Positions 25,690 through 33,941 of a stretch of 64,000 nt of DNA are shown in pieces. The notes beneath the pieces were generated by a model that saw only the letters and a program-made list of their open reading frames with translations, was not told where the DNA came from and searched no databases. This DNA comes from Lachnospiraceae bacterium (GTDB taxonomy: Bacteria > Bacillota > Clostridia > Lachnospirales > Lachnospiraceae). Location: contig JAKVNF010000001.1 of NCBI GenBank assembly GCA_022483465.1, forward strand, positions 682,001-746,000. The letters are read 5' to 3'. A program made the position numbers and the translations under genes. Position 1 is the stretch's first letter. Every line of letters starts with the position of its first letter.

Positions 25690-25714
25690 CCGTGTGTGTA
25701 TACTCTACACACGG
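25690..25714. promoter_or_regulatory. Operator-like inverted repeat before the RHH gene
   Basis: CCGTGTGT and ACACACGG are perfect 8-bp inverted arms 9 bases apart, between the stop of the 127-residue protein gene and the RHH gene. TATAC sequences in the spacer could be part of a promoter. It is a plausible autoregulatory site. Confidence 0.6.
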
Positions 25715-25726
25715 TAATCGTTGATC

Positions 25727-26110
25727 TCAGAAGGCTTCCCACCCCTGCTTGTCAGCGGCTGCTTTCTTCCTTCTGAAATAGGTGGATCGGCTGATCCGGA
25801 TCAGATCCGTGATGACGGAAGTGGTCATACCGGTGCTCTCCATCTTCCGGACATCATCGACGGTACAGATGCGTTTTCCGATCCTGGAGGAGGTATCCGG
25901 CAGGTAGATATCCTGCCTGCGCTTGCCTGCATGCCGCTTCAGCGTTCCGGGATTCGCCATGACCAGGAGCTTTCGATATCCTTCCTTGTCGTGCAGGAGA
26001 TTAAACCAGACGCCATGCCGATTGAGAATCTTGTTCAGAAACCGGATTCGGTCCTCTAGATCTGCTTCCGGTTCGGAGCTGTCAAGATTAAAAAAGGCTT
26101 TTTCGTTCAT
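25727..26110 (-). CDS. Accessory protein of IS30-like element 1 with C-terminal HTH-like region
   Basis: I do not recognise this 127-residue protein as a family. The first 60 residues are charged and helical (RIRFLNKILNRHGVWFNLLH). The last 35 contain a helix-turn-helix-like stretch (TTSVITDLIRISRSTYFRRK) similar to the recognition region of resolvases or Cro-type proteins, followed by a basic tail. The ATG overlaps the stop of the transposase gene (ATGA), so it is co-translated with the transposase. It may regulate or assist transposition; this is inference from position. Confidence 0.65.
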   Translation of the reverse strand: MNEKAFFNLDSSEPEADLEDRIRFLNKILNRHGVWFNLLHDKEGYRKLLVMANPGTLKRHAGKRRQDIYLPDTSSRIGKRICTVDDVRKMESTGMTTSVITDLIRISRSTYFRRKKAAADKQGWEAF

Positions 26111-27417
26111 GCCTGACTCCCTTCTCCTGGATTCTTTTTAAACCTTTCCAGGCAGTGCTTCGTGAGATCGATGTCATCTCTGGGAATCTCCTGGATTCCG
26201 AAAGCCTGAAGCTTTTCCCACAGTTCCGGTTTCATGAATCGGGTGTACTCGATGGGAGACTTCCCGCCTATCGCCGGATGAGCGGAGCTTGCGATATTGG
26301 AGATCGCAAAGTTCAATGCGGTCTGGTTCACAAGGCCGAGGTCTCTTAAGTTGTCCCTGTGCGGGCAGATGTAGCGAAGCTCTTCGTGATTGACTTCCAG
26401 CGAACCTTTTTGTCCTGACTGCATGGGATCGCAGTAAAAAACGTGACACCGCTGACTGCCGTCTGCGCCGGTTTCCATCGCCCTGGCGAGGGTGAATTCA
26501 TCGCCGCGGTCTGTCAGCAGTACTTCAAAGAGCTCTTTGAAGAGAGCATCACCAAGGACCTGATTCAGCAGGCTGACACCGTCCAGCATGTCCTGGGCGG
26601 TCTTGGTATCGTGATAAACAGCGACCATCAGGTAATAGTTGAGAAACTTGAAGGTCTGCATGAAAGGCCCGTGTGACACGTCGTTGTAGACGGTGTCCAT
26701 TTCAACAACGGAAGCGTTTGGGAAGTTCTCTATGTACGCTTTGTAGTCCGCATAACTGCGGCCACGCAGATATGATCGTTCCTGCCGCTTCCGGTAGTTG
26801 TGCGCTAGCTTCCTGGGAATCTTTCTGGAGACCTTGCGGCGAAGGTCGATGTTGGCAATGCCGACGACACTGAAGACCTTTTCGTCGATGTAGTTGTAGA
26901 GGGTCTTCTCTGAGATGTTCAGCTCCGGATGATCCTGCAGAATCCGATAGGGAGAGTGCCCTTTCTGAAGTGCAGGCTTAATGATGGCAGCCATCCGTTT
27001 TGCTTCCTCCTCCGTGAGGTTGGCCCCGGTCCTGGAATTAACAAGGAGCTCCCGGTATTCCATATCTGCCTTTGCAGCGGAGTAGTAGTACTTTGAAAAA
27101 CGGCACCTTGCGTAATTCTCACAGCCATTGCAGGCACCCGGGGAGCGATCCCTCCTGCCGCAGGTGAACTGGACAAAGTCCGGACAGTCATCCGGGCATT
27201 CACGCCCCCAGTTGCAGCTCTTATAGGCCCCACACTCTCGCCTCAGCCGGCACTTGTACTTCAGGGTTCTGTGCAGCTTGATCTCTTTGCCGATGGTAGA
27301 CTTGTCCCTGCCCAGAACGGAAGCAATCGCTGCCTTGGAGGATCCGCTGCCGATCCCCTGCTCAATGAACCTCCGCTCGTCCAGTGAGAGTGCCTTATTC
27401 TTGTTCAAACCTGCCAT
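26107..27417 (-). CDS. IS30-family transposase (element 1)
   Basis: The 436-residue DDE transposase has the N-terminal IS30 helix-turn-helix (LSLDERRFIEQGI, IASVLGRDKSTIGKEI), then a Cys-rich, probably zinc-binding insert with ten Cys between residues 56 and 105. The catalytic core has Asp241 (VVEMDTV), Asp303 (LLTDRGDEF) and Glu341 (QKGSLEVNHEELR). All three catalytic residues are present, so it may be active. The start at 27417 has AGGAGG 7 bases upstream. It is coupled to the 127-residue gene. It is related to, but distinct from, the transposase at 43.4 kb. Confidence 0.93.
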   Translation of the reverse strand: MAGLNKNKALSLDERRFIEQGIGSGSSKAAIASVLGRDKSTIGKEIKLHRTLKYKCRLRRECGAYKSCNWGRECPDDCPDFVQFTCGRRDRSPGACNGCENYARCRFSKYYYSAAKADMEYRELLVNSRTGANLTEEEAKRMAAIIKPALQKGHSPYRILQDHPELNISEKTLYNYIDEKVFSVVGIANIDLRRKVSRKIPRKLAHNYRKRQERSYLRGRSYADYKAYIENFPNASVVEMDTVYNDVSHGPFMQTFKFLNYYLMVAVYHDTKTAQDMLDGVSLLNQVLGDALFKELFEVLLTDRGDEFTLARAMETGADGSQRCHVFYCDPMQSGQKGSLEVNHEELRYICPHRDNLRDLGLVNQTALNFAISNIASSAHPAIGGKSPIEYTRFMKPELWEKLQAFGIQEIPRDDIDLTKHCLERFKKNPGEGSQA

Positions 27418-27493
27418 GATCACGCCTCCTTGGGCATTTTTGCCCTTATGGGGCCAGTATGAATCGTCCGGAGGGGGAGGAGGTAGCGTTCAT

Positions 27494-27916
27494 CTATGCT
27501 CCCAGGAAATCGGCTGAAACACGGACCTTTTCGGGGACGCTGACGAAGGAGGCCCAGCGCTTTTCCACGTCCCGGGAGAGGTTGGCAGGCCGGCTGCCGA
27601 TCCACTTCCTGAGGAGGTGGAAGGCGTAATGCGTGCGGCGCAGAAGGAGCGTCCCGTAGAAGGTGAAGGTTTGGGAAGTGTGCGCGTAGACAAAACGGAC
27701 CACCTGGATCACAACGGAGACATCCTCTGACTCGTACAGGACGGTGATCCTTCGTTTGGCGATGATGTGACGCCAGATGTGCTGCAAGGGGTGCTTCTCA
27801 TTGTAGCTGTGCTGGAACTGACTGACCTCGGCATCGTAACGCTCTTGTGCTTCTTCCGTAGCTCTCTGGATAAAGTTCAATTGACTCTTGTCTGATGTAC
27901 TCTTCATGGCTATCAT
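27494..27916 (-). CDS. Unrecognised 140-residue protein of IS30-like element 1
   Basis: The product starts MIAMKSTSDK; an ATG at 27907 is an alternative start, and neither has a clear Shine-Dalgarno. It is basic and helical at the N terminus, then has a beta-rich core (RRITVLYESEDVSVVIQVVRF, TFTFYGTLLLRR) and ends with an acidic stretch. There is no known motif. It lies upstream of the transposase on the same strand with a 76-base gap, inside the direct repeats, so it probably belongs to the element. Confidence 0.55.
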   Translation of the reverse strand: MIAMKSTSDKSQLNFIQRATEEAQERYDAEVSQFQHSYNEKHPLQHIWRHIIAKRRITVLYESEDVSVVIQVVRFVYAHTSQTFTFYGTLLLRRTHYAFHLLRKWIGSRPANLSRDVEKRWASFVSVPEKVRVSADFLGA

Positions 27917-27959
27917 TACAGGCAGACGGGTAGCAATACTCGCCTGCCTATAGTGATGA

Positions 27960-28008
27960 GACGGAAGGTACTTTCTTGCAGGGAGGTTGGCCTTCTGTCT
28001 CTTTTTTT
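27960..28008 (+). terminator. Terminator-like hairpin near the right end of IS30-like element 1
   Basis: GACGGAAGG (27960-27968) pairs with CCTTCTGTC (27991-27999) with one G-U pair, followed by TCTTTTTTT. It would stop plus-strand transcription leaving the element towards the tRNA genes. A second hairpin AGGCAG/CTGCCT lies at 27920-27949. Confidence 0.6.
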
Positions 28009-28146
28009 AATTCGCAACGGGAAACAGTATAGTACAGTCAGGGAAAAGTAGGGCAGCTTTTGGTAGAGATAGTGTAAGACTTATATCAATGTAGAACTAA
28101 GTGAAAGATTAATATCCACTTCAGTGGAGTTTTGAATTACACTTCA

Positions 28147-28162
28147 GGCGTGAGATTTTTGG
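28147..28162. repeat. Direct repeat flanking IS30-like element 1, right copy
   Basis: Same 16-mer as at 25213-25228. It lies 22 bases before the -35 box of the tRNA operon. Confidence 0.8.
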
Positions 28163-28184
28163 GCAGTCTGATTTTAAAAAAAGT

Positions 28185-28213
28185 TTGACAGAGGTGGAGG
28201 GTAGCCCTATAAT
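28185..28213 (+). promoter_or_regulatory. Promoter of the seven-gene tRNA operon
   Basis: Consensus TTGACA (28185-28190) and TATAAT (28208-28213) with a 17-base spacer, 28 bases before tRNA-Pro. Confidence 0.92.
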
Positions 28214-28241
28214 TGTACTTGCGTCACGGATATGGTACCGC

Positions 28242-28316
28242 CGGGGTGTGGCTCAGCTTGGCTAGAGCGCCTGGTTTGGGACCAGGAAGTCGCAGGTTCG
28301 AATCCTGTCACCCCGA
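28242..28316 (+). tRNA. tRNA-Pro (anticodon TGG)
   Basis: Acceptor CGGGGTG/CACCCCG, anticodon stem CCTGG/CCAGG, loop TTTGGGA, T-arm GGTTCGAATCC. CCA not encoded. Confidence 0.95.
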
Positions 28317-28346
28317 CTTCTTAAACTAAATGCGTTTCGCTCCGAT

Positions 28347-28417
28347 GCGGGTGTAGTTCAGTGGTAGAACACCAGCCTTCCAAGCTGGATATGTGGGTTC
28401 GATTCCCATCACCCGCT
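28347..28417 (+). tRNA. tRNA-Gly (anticodon TCC)
   Basis: Acceptor GCGGGTG/CACCCGC, anticodon stem CCAGC/GCTGG, loop CTTCCAA; 71 bases. It complements the two GCC copies. Confidence 0.95.
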
Positions 28418-28422
28418 TTCAT

Positions 28423-28496
<74 letters not shown>

Positions 28497-28527
28497 TTTG
28501 GGAAGAATCGTGAGATTACCCCTATAT

Positions 28528-28602
28528 GGTGGGTATGGCGTAGTTGGCTAACGCGCCAGATTGTGGTTCTGGAGACCCAGGGTTCGAGTCCCTGTACCCA
28601 CC
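28528..28602 (+). tRNA. tRNA-His (anticodon GTG)
   Basis: Acceptor GTGGGTA/TACCCAC with the extra G-1 opposite C73, anticodon stem CCAGA/TCTGG, loop TTGTGGT. Confidence 0.95.
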
Positions 28603-28632
28603 CTCTTTTAAGAAAGGCAGCGGCAATATCAT

Positions 28633-28705
28633 TGGGCTATCGCCAAGCGGCTAAGGCACAGCACTTTGACTGCTGCATTCGCCAGTTCGAATCTGGCTAG
28701 CCCAG
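28633..28705 (+). tRNA. tRNA-Gln (anticodon TTG)
   Basis: Acceptor TGGGCTA/TAGCCCA, anticodon stem CAGCA/TGCTG, loop CTTTGAC. Confidence 0.95.
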
Positions 28706-28710
28706 TTAAC

Positions 28711-28783
28711 GGGCGATTAGCTCAGGTGGTAGAGCACTTGACTTTTAATCAAGTTGTCGTGGGTTCGAGTCCCATATCGCTCA
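28711..28783 (+). tRNA. tRNA-Lys (anticodon TTT)
   Basis: Acceptor GGGCGAT/ATCGCTC (one G-U), anticodon stem CTTGA/TCAAG, loop CTTTTAA. Confidence 0.95.
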
Positions 28784-28795
28784 TGAAATTTCTGC

Positions 28796-28824
28796 AACGC
28801 CTTGGTTTTGCCGGGCGTTTTTTT
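28796..28824 (+). terminator. Terminator between tRNA-Lys and tRNA-Leu
   Basis: AACGCC/GGCGTT stem with 12-base loop and T tract. It must be leaky, or tRNA-Leu has its own promoter, because tRNA-Leu follows 22 bases later. Confidence 0.65.
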
Positions 28825-28846
28825 CGTGCCAAGGGGATCTGTCTAT

Positions 28847-28926
<80 letters not shown>

Positions 28927-28937
28927 TTTGGAGAAAA

Positions 28938-28978
28938 CCCGTAAAATCAAGGAGTGCCTTGGTTTTACGGGATTTTTT
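28938..28978 (+). terminator. Terminator of the tRNA operon
   Basis: CCCGTAAAA..AAGG pairs with CCTT..TTTTACGGG and is followed by ATTTTTT. Confidence 0.85.
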
Positions 28979-29295
28979 GCATCTCATCGGTCGAATCGAT
29001 ATCCACGGTTTGATATGATTTTCTTCGTTTTTGGCCAGAAGAGGTTCACGAAAAGGCAGAAACGTTGTTCTGTAAACTTCAGGGATCGATGATGTTCCTC
29101 CCACGAAGTGCGGAAATTGGACCTGCCTTGAGACGTGCTCCATCCCCTGCTGCAGTAGAACCTCCCTTCCCGTCCCTGTAATAGCGTGCTATATTGTCCG
29201 CAGGGGTATCGACGGGGGCTGGCGTGCTGAACACAGCATGAACCAATCCCGCCAAGAACGAAATCTCCGATCGCGGTTCACAAGTTTCCAGGAGC
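28979..29295. other. 317-bp region without a supported gene
   Basis: The only sizeable frame (29079-29297, minus strand, 72 codons from TTG) has no Shine-Dalgarno and no recognisable family, although its codon pattern (VHAVFSTPAPVDTPADNIAR) is not obviously random. It may be a decayed gene or chance. Confidence 0.3.
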
Positions 29296-29333
29296 AAAAA
29301 GTCCGCGGCAGCCGTCTGAGCGGTTGCCGCGGA
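29296..29333 (-). terminator. Terminator of the VOC gene
   Basis: Minus-strand TCCGCGGCA/TGCCGCGGA stem, then ACTTTTTGC. Confidence 0.7.
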
Positions 29334-29373
29334 TAATTGTTTTTCTCTCTGCGCTCTGCACAGTCTCGTGTGT

Positions 29374-29754
29374 TCAGCTCCTCTTCTCTCCCACCGCGAA
29401 GTAATTGCCCTCGTCGTCGCAGAAGTGGAAGGTCATCTGACCGGCAAGTTCCTGGATCTCCGATGCCGATACGCCGTGTGACAGCATGTCCTCTCTGGTC
29501 TGTTCCAGATCAGATACCCGGAGCGTCAGGGAGGGAATCCCCAGGAAGACCTCCGGGGAGAAGCGCTCTACAAGAGCCCTGTCCAAAAGGACAAGGGCTG
29601 TGCCGGAGTCCGTTCCCACTAATGCATAGGAAGCACTGTTCTCCGGGCCTTTGCGCTCTTCCTGGACCCGAAAGCCTATCTATTCGGTGCAGAAGCGTTT
29701 CGCGCCTTCCATGTCCTTCACATACAGCATGATCTCAGTCTGGATCAGGTTCAT
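29374..29754 (-). pseudogene. VOC-family (glyoxalase/bleomycin-resistance-like) gene with an in-frame TAG
   Basis: Read through, the frame encodes 126 residues of a vicinal-oxygen-chelate protein: MNLIQTEIMLYVKDMEGAKR at the start, then RVQEERKGP, LVGTDSGTALVLLDR, and the C-terminal half with MTFHFCDDEGNYFAVG. Codon 25, directly after RFCTE, is TAG (29682-29680), where relatives continue with a helix end before GFRV. The frame is otherwise intact on both sides. It is either a young pseudogene, a read-through case, or a sequencing error. The upstream LacI gene is on the same strand, 16 bases away. Confidence 0.75.
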
Positions 29755-29770
29755 TTTGTTTTCTTTTCTC

Positions 29771-30823
29771 TCATGATTCCGGCTGAATCCGGCGCACCGT
29801 CTCTCCTTTGTAGAGGCTTCCCTCCACCATCACCTGCTGGATCAGCGTGGTCTTCGGGTGCTCGATCAGGGTGATGAGAAGTTCCGCCGCCTTGGAGCCC
29901 AGCTGCTTGGTGTCCTGCCGGAGTGTGGTGAGATGGGGCGTGATGTGCCGCGTGATGCGGATCCCATCGTAGCCGCAGATCGAGATGTCATCCGGTATGG
30001 AAAGGCCCCGGTCGTGGATTGCATTGATTCCGCCAAAGGCGGCAAAGTCATCCGGGTACAGGATGCAGGTCGGCGGATCCGGAAGGTTCAGAAGGCGGAT
30101 CGTCTCCCGGTAGGTCTCGTCGGTGTTCCGGTAGGCCGCCTCACTGACGTACTCATCGGGTATCGTGATGCCCCGCTCATAGGTGGTCTTGTAGAAACTC
30201 GAGAGTCTCGCCTGGGTGACGGCGGAATCCGCGCCGTGGATGTAGGCGATCTTTCGATGTCCCATGTCGCAGCAGTAATCCACAAGGTCTGCCATGCCCC
30301 GCACGTTGTCGGAGATCACCACCATCCGGTTGTTGAAGACATGGTCGATCGTCACGATCGGGATGTCCGACCTCGCGAGCTCGATTACCTCCGGGTCGTA
30401 GAAATCCACGCAGGCGATGCAGATGCCGTCAAACCCCCGATACTTGGCATGGTCCAGATAGGACATGCTGTTCTTCTCGCCCCGGTTGCTGTTGATGAAG
30501 GTCAGGTCATATCCTCTGGCCTCTGCCTCCCGCTTGAAACTGTCCAGGAGTGCTGCGTAGTAGTCGTGCGTCAGCCCGCTCTGGGCCTCATCCACGAAGA
30601 GAATACCCAGGTCATATGTCCGGTTGGTCTTTAATGCCTTGGCTGCGGAATTGGGCCGATATCCCAGCTCCTTCGCCGCCTTGCGGATCTTCCGGATTGT
30701 CTCCTCGCTCACATCCTTGTGGCCGTTTAATGCCTTGCTGACGGTGGCGATCGAGACACCACAGTATGCAGAGATATCCTTTAAGGATGTTTCTTTTGCT
30801 CTACCCGTTGTTCTGTCTGCCAT
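29771..30823 (-). CDS. LacI-family transcriptional regulator
   Basis: The 350-residue repressor has the LacI helix-turn-helix with hinge (TSLKDISAYCGVSIATVSKA, RPNSAAKALKTNRT), then a periplasmic-binding-protein-like sugar domain (DLGILFVDEAQSGL, ISICGYDGIRIT). It most likely controls the divergent cellobiose phosphorylase gene and itself, since LacI-type palindromes lie in the shared intergenic region. The ligand is probably cellobiose or a phosphorylated sugar; not testable from sequence. Its start follows an AGGCGCAGG. Confidence 0.9.
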   Translation of the reverse strand: MADRTTGRAKETSLKDISAYCGVSIATVSKALNGHKDVSEETIRKIRKAAKELGYRPNSAAKALKTNRTYDLGILFVDEAQSGLTHDYYAALLDSFKREAEARGYDLTFINSNRGEKNSMSYLDHAKYRGFDGICIACVDFYDPEVIELARSDIPIVTIDHVFNNRMVVISDNVRGMADLVDYCCDMGHRKIAYIHGADSAVTQARLSSFYKTTYERGITIPDEYVSEAAYRNTDETYRETIRLLNLPDPPTCILYPDDFAAFGGINAIHDRGLSIPDDISICGYDGIRITRHITPHLTTLRQDTKQLGSKAAELLITLIEHPKTTLIQQVMVEGSLYKGETVRRIQPES

Positions 30824-30919
30824 GCCTGCGCCTCACATTCTTGATTTCTGCTTGCTTCCCATCGATTATATAGCCGATCCCGTCCGTTCCGGAAGTGCCG
30901 ATTTCATTACTAAATCGTT

Positions 30920-30957
30920 TACGATACTATCGTAGAATAATTCACGTTTTTTCGCAA
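30920..30957 (-). promoter_or_regulatory. Promoter of the LacI gene with overlapping 15-bp palindrome
   Basis: Minus-strand TTGCGA (30957-30952) and TACGAT (30934-30929) are 17 bases apart. The perfect palindrome TACGATA-C-TATCGTA (30920-30934) covers the -10 box, as expected for autorepression. A TAAATCGTTTAC stretch adjoins it. Confidence 0.65.
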
Positions 30958-31017
30958 GCAATTTCAAAAATATTTGTTGATTATGCCGGATATTCCCGGG
31001 CTTTTCCGATATTTCTG

Positions 31018-31047
31018 TTGCATGTGCGGGACAGATGAGGTTATAAT
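31018..31047 (+). promoter_or_regulatory. Promoter of the cellobiose phosphorylase gene
   Basis: TTGCAT (31018-31023) and TATAAT (31042-31047) are 18 bases apart. Confidence 0.6.
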
Positions 31048-31074
31048 ACAAACAGATCGATGTAAAAACTTACT

Positions 31075-31084
31075 TAAACGTTTA
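31075..31084. promoter_or_regulatory. LacI-type operator
   Basis: TAAACGTTTA is a perfect palindrome with the central CG typical of LacI/CcpA-family operators, 27 bases downstream of the -10 box and 37 bases before the start codon. Confidence 0.65.
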
Positions 31085-31121
31085 CTTTACCGTAATCGTT
31101 ATCGTTCAGGAAAGGGGAACC

Positions 31122-33572
31122 ATGAAATTCGGATACTTTGATGATGCCCACAGGGAGTACGTGATCACCACACCCAGGACGCCGCTGCCCTGGATCAACT
31201 ACCTGGGAAACCAGGACTTCTTCTCCCTGATCTCCAACACCTGCGGCGGCTACTCCTTCTATAAGGATGCCAAACTCCTGCGCCTGACCCGGTACCGTTA
31301 CAACAACGTGCCCTATGACAGCAACGGCAAGTACTTCTATCTCAAAGACGGGGACACCATCTGGAACCCGGCCTGGCAGCCCACGAAGACGGATCTCGAC
31401 TTCTACGAGTGCCGCCACGGCATGGGATACTCCCGGTTCACGGCGAGGAAAAACGGCGTGAGCTCAAACCTGCTCTGCTTTGTTCCCCTCTCCGATGCCT
31501 GCGAGATCCAGCAGCTGAAGCTCACCAACGCCACCGACGCACCGAAGCACCTCCAGCTCTTCTCCTACGTGGAGTGGTGCCTGTGGAACGCCTCCGACGA
31601 CTGCGAGAACTTCCAGCGCAATCTCTCCACCGGTGAGGTGGAGGTGGAGGGCAGCACGATCTACCACAAGACCGAGTACCGGGAGCGCCGGAACCACTAT
31701 GCGGTCTACTCCGTCAACAGCCCCATCGACGGCTTTGACACGATCCGCTCCGAGTTCATGGGCTTCTACAACGGGCCGGACCGTCCCCAGGCGGTCCTGG
31801 ACGGCGCCTGCAAGGGATCCGTTGCCTCCGGCTGGTCTCCGATTGCATCGCAGCAGATCAATCTGACCCTGCAGCCCGGCGAGACCCGGTCCTTCGTCTT
31901 TGTCCTTGCCTACATCGAAAATCCCGAGGACGAGAAGTGGGAAGCCGGCACCACGGCCCGGGACAACATCATCAACAAGACCCGCGCCCACGCACTGCTT
32001 GCCAGGTATCAGACCGATGAACAGGTGGATGCCGCTTTCTCGAAGCTCTGCAGCTACTGGAGCCAACTCCTCTCCCGCTACACGCTCCACTCCGGCAACG
32101 ACAAGGTCAACCGGATGGTCAACATCTGGAATCAGTACCAGTGCATGATCACCTTCAACATGTCCCGCTCCGCCTCCTACTATGAGTCCGGCATTGGCAG
32201 AGGCATGGGTTTCCGTGATTCCTGCCAGGATCTTCTTGGATTTGTTCACCTGATCCCGGAGCGGGCACGGCAGCGGATCATCGACATCGCCTCCACTCAG
32301 TTCCAGAACGGCTCTGCGTACCACCAGTACCAGCCGCTGACCAAGAAGGGCAACGCAGGTATCGGCTCCGGATTCAATGATGATCCGCTCTGGCTGATTG
32401 CTGCGGTCTCTGCTTACATCCGCGAGACCGGTGATGAATCCATCCTGGACGAGAAGGTGCCCTACGACAACGATGAGTCTGTTGCCACCTCGCTCATGGA
32501 GCACTTAAAGCGTTCACTGAACTTCACGATCACCCACAAAGGTCTCCACGGTCTGCCCCTCATCGGTCGGGCCGACTGGAACGACTGCCTGAACCTCAAT
32601 TGCTTCTCGAAGCATCCCGGAGAGTCCTTCCAGACCTTCGGTCCCTCTGAAGGACCGGTTGCGGAATCTGTCTTCATCGGCGGCATGTTTGTGAAGTACG
32701 GCGAGGAATATGCCCAGCTTGCCGAGCTGCGCGGCGATGAGAAGGAAGCTGCCCGCGCCCGGGCGGAAGTGAAAAAGATGGACGAGGCGGTCTGCACCGC
32801 CGGCTGGGACGGCAAGTGGTTCGTGCGCGCCTATGATGCGTTCGGACACAAGGTGGGCTCCCACGAGTGTACGGATGGACAGATCTATATCGAGCCCCAG
32901 GGCTTCTGCGTGCTGGCAGGGTGCGGTGTCAAGTCCGGACAGGCCGAAGAAGCGCTGAAGTCGGTTGAGGAAAAGCTCGATACGAAGTATGGCATCTGCA
33001 TTCTCTCCCCCGCCTATAAGGAGTACCATCTCGAACTCGGTGAGATCTCCTCTTACCCGCCGGGATACAAGGAAAACGGCGGCATCTTCTGCCACAACAA
33101 CCCCTGGATTTCCATCGCAGAGACCGTGTTGGGCCACGGAAACCGCGCCTTCGAGATCTACCGGAAGACCTGCCCGGCCTACACCGAGGAGATCTCCGAG
33201 ATTCACCGCACCGAGCCCTATGTCTACTGCCAGATGGTGGCCGGAAAGGAAGCAAAATACTTTGGTGAGGGCAAGAACAGCTGGCTCACCGGCACCGCTG
33301 CCTGGACCTTCTGTGACATCTCCCAGTACATCCTGGGCATCCGTCCGACGCATCAGGGCCTGTGCGTGGACCCCTGCGTTCCCGGCGATTTCGGGGACTA
33401 CACGGTGGACCGGCTCTTCCGCGGGGTCCGGTATCACATCCATGTGACCAACCCGAACCACGTCGAAAAGGGTCTGAAATCCCTGACCGTAGACGGAACC
33501 CCGGTGGCCGGAAATGTGATTCCCTTGGACAGCTCCAAGAAGGAGGTCTTTGTCGAGGCCGTCATGGGCTGA
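31122..33572 (+). CDS. Cellobiose phosphorylase (GH94)
   Basis: The 816-residue enzyme should split cellobiose with phosphate into glucose 1-phosphate and glucose in the cytoplasm, saving one ATP. The N-terminal beta-sandwich starts [20 protein letters not shown]. The (alpha/alpha)6 barrel holds the catalytic Asp in [12 protein letters not shown] near residue 487. [20 protein letters not shown] and the length match cellobiose phosphorylases (about 810 residues) better than chitobiose phosphorylases. It is monocistronic and divergent from a LacI regulator. No cellobiose transporter is in the window. Confidence 0.88.
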   Translation: MKFGYFDDAHREYVITTPRTPLPWINYLGNQDFFSLISNTCGGYSFYKDAKLLRLTRYRYNNVPYDSNGKYFYLKDGDTIWNPAWQPTKTDLDFYECRHGMGYSRFTARKNGVSSNLLCFVPLSDACEIQQLKLTNATDAPKHLQLFSYVEWCLWNASDDCENFQRNLSTGEVEVEGSTIYHKTEYRERRNHYAVYSVNSPIDGFDTIRSEFMGFYNGPDRPQAVLDGACKGSVASGWSPIASQQINLTLQPGETRSFVFVLAYIENPEDEKWEAGTTARDNIINKTRAHALLARYQTDEQVDAAFSKLCSYWSQLLSRYTLHSGNDKVNRMVNIWNQYQCMITFNMSRSASYYESGIGRGMGFRDSCQDLLGFVHLIPERARQRIIDIASTQFQNGSAYHQYQPLTKKGNAGIGSGFNDDPLWLIAAVSAYIRETGDESILDEKVPYDNDESVATSLMEHLKRSLNFTITHKGLHGLPLIGRADWNDCLNLNCFSKHPGESFQTFGPSEGPVAESVFIGGMFVKYGEEYAQLAELRGDEKEAARARAEVKKMDEAVCTAGWDGKWFVRAYDAFGHKVGSHECTDGQIYIEPQGFCVLAGCGVKSGQAEEALKSVEEKLDTKYGICILSPAYKEYHLELGEISSYPPGYKENGGIFCHNNPWISIAETVLGHGNRAFEIYRKTCPAYTEEISEIHRTEPYVYCQMVAGKEAKYFGEGKNSWLTGTAAWTFCDISQYILGIRPTHQGLCVDPCVPGDFGDYTVDRLFRGVRYHIHVTNPNHVEKGLKSLTVDGTPVAGNVIPLDSSKKEVFVEAVMG

Positions 33573-33649
33573 GAGGATCCGCTTTTTAAGTGGGCTGTAT
33601 TGTCTGACACCTGCTGACATTCACAGACACAAAATTTGCAATTCATGCC

Positions 33650-33678
33650 TTGACAATGAAGCCCCTGCCAGCTAAAAT
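33650..33678 (+). promoter_or_regulatory. Promoter of tRNA-Arg(ACG)
   Basis: TTGACA (33650-33655), 17-base spacer, TAAAAT (33673-33678). Confidence 0.85.
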
Positions 33679-33709
33679 ATCTCTTGTTGCTGATGAAGCA
33701 ACAAGAAAT

Positions 33710-33783
33710 GCGTGCGTAGCTCAGCTGGATAGAGCGTCTGGCTACGGACCAGAAGGTCGCGAGTTCGAATCTTGTCGCACGCA
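33710..33783 (+). tRNA. tRNA-Arg (anticodon ACG)
   Basis: Acceptor GCGTGCG/CGCACGC, anticodon stem TCTGG/CCAGA, loop CTACGGA; A34 would be edited to inosine. CCA not encoded. Confidence 0.95.
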
Positions 33784-33789
33784 GAAGAG

Positions 33790-33818
33790 GCACTCAGGGT
33801 TATCCTGAGTGCTTTTTT
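33790..33818 (+). terminator. Terminator of tRNA-Arg
   Basis: GCACTCAGG/CCTGAGTGC with GTTAT loop and six T. Confidence 0.9.
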
Positions 33819-33874
33819 GTTGCCCCGACAGCATTGCTATGGAGGGCCATTTCTGCGCGTTTTTAAGCGTTAAT

Positions 33875-33914
33875 AAAGGAGGAGGGCAGATCCTTGGATC
33901 TGTCCTCCTCCTTT
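33875..33914 (-). terminator. Terminator of the orphan thiolase gene
   Basis: Minus-strand AAAGGAGGAGGACAGATCC pairs with GGATCTGCCCTCCTCCTTT (one mismatch) around AA. Long stem, short T tract; could also act on the other strand. Confidence 0.75.
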
Positions 33915-33941
33915 GCTGTTTTACGCCGTTTTGGCTGTTTT

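Larger units (their letters stand above)
25229..28147 (-). mobile_element. IS30-family element 1, 2.9 kb, with accessory genes
   Basis: The element lies between 15-16-bp direct repeats, directly behind yfcE and just before the tRNA promoter. The ends are imperfect inverted repeats (CTGAAGTG at both, then TCCACT about 20 bases in; about 16 of 24 positions match). It carries, in transcription order, a 140-residue protein, the IS30-type transposase, a 127-residue HTH-like protein and a 48-residue ribbon-helix-helix protein. Typical IS30 elements are 1.0-1.7 kb with one gene and 2-3-bp duplications, so size and flank are unusual. Both ends carry AAGTGAAA..TCCACTT motifs. Confidence 0.78.

Noticed and set aside
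29079-29297. A 72-residue protein gene
   Set aside because: TTG start without Shine-Dalgarno, no family and no operon context; kept only as an unexplained stretch.
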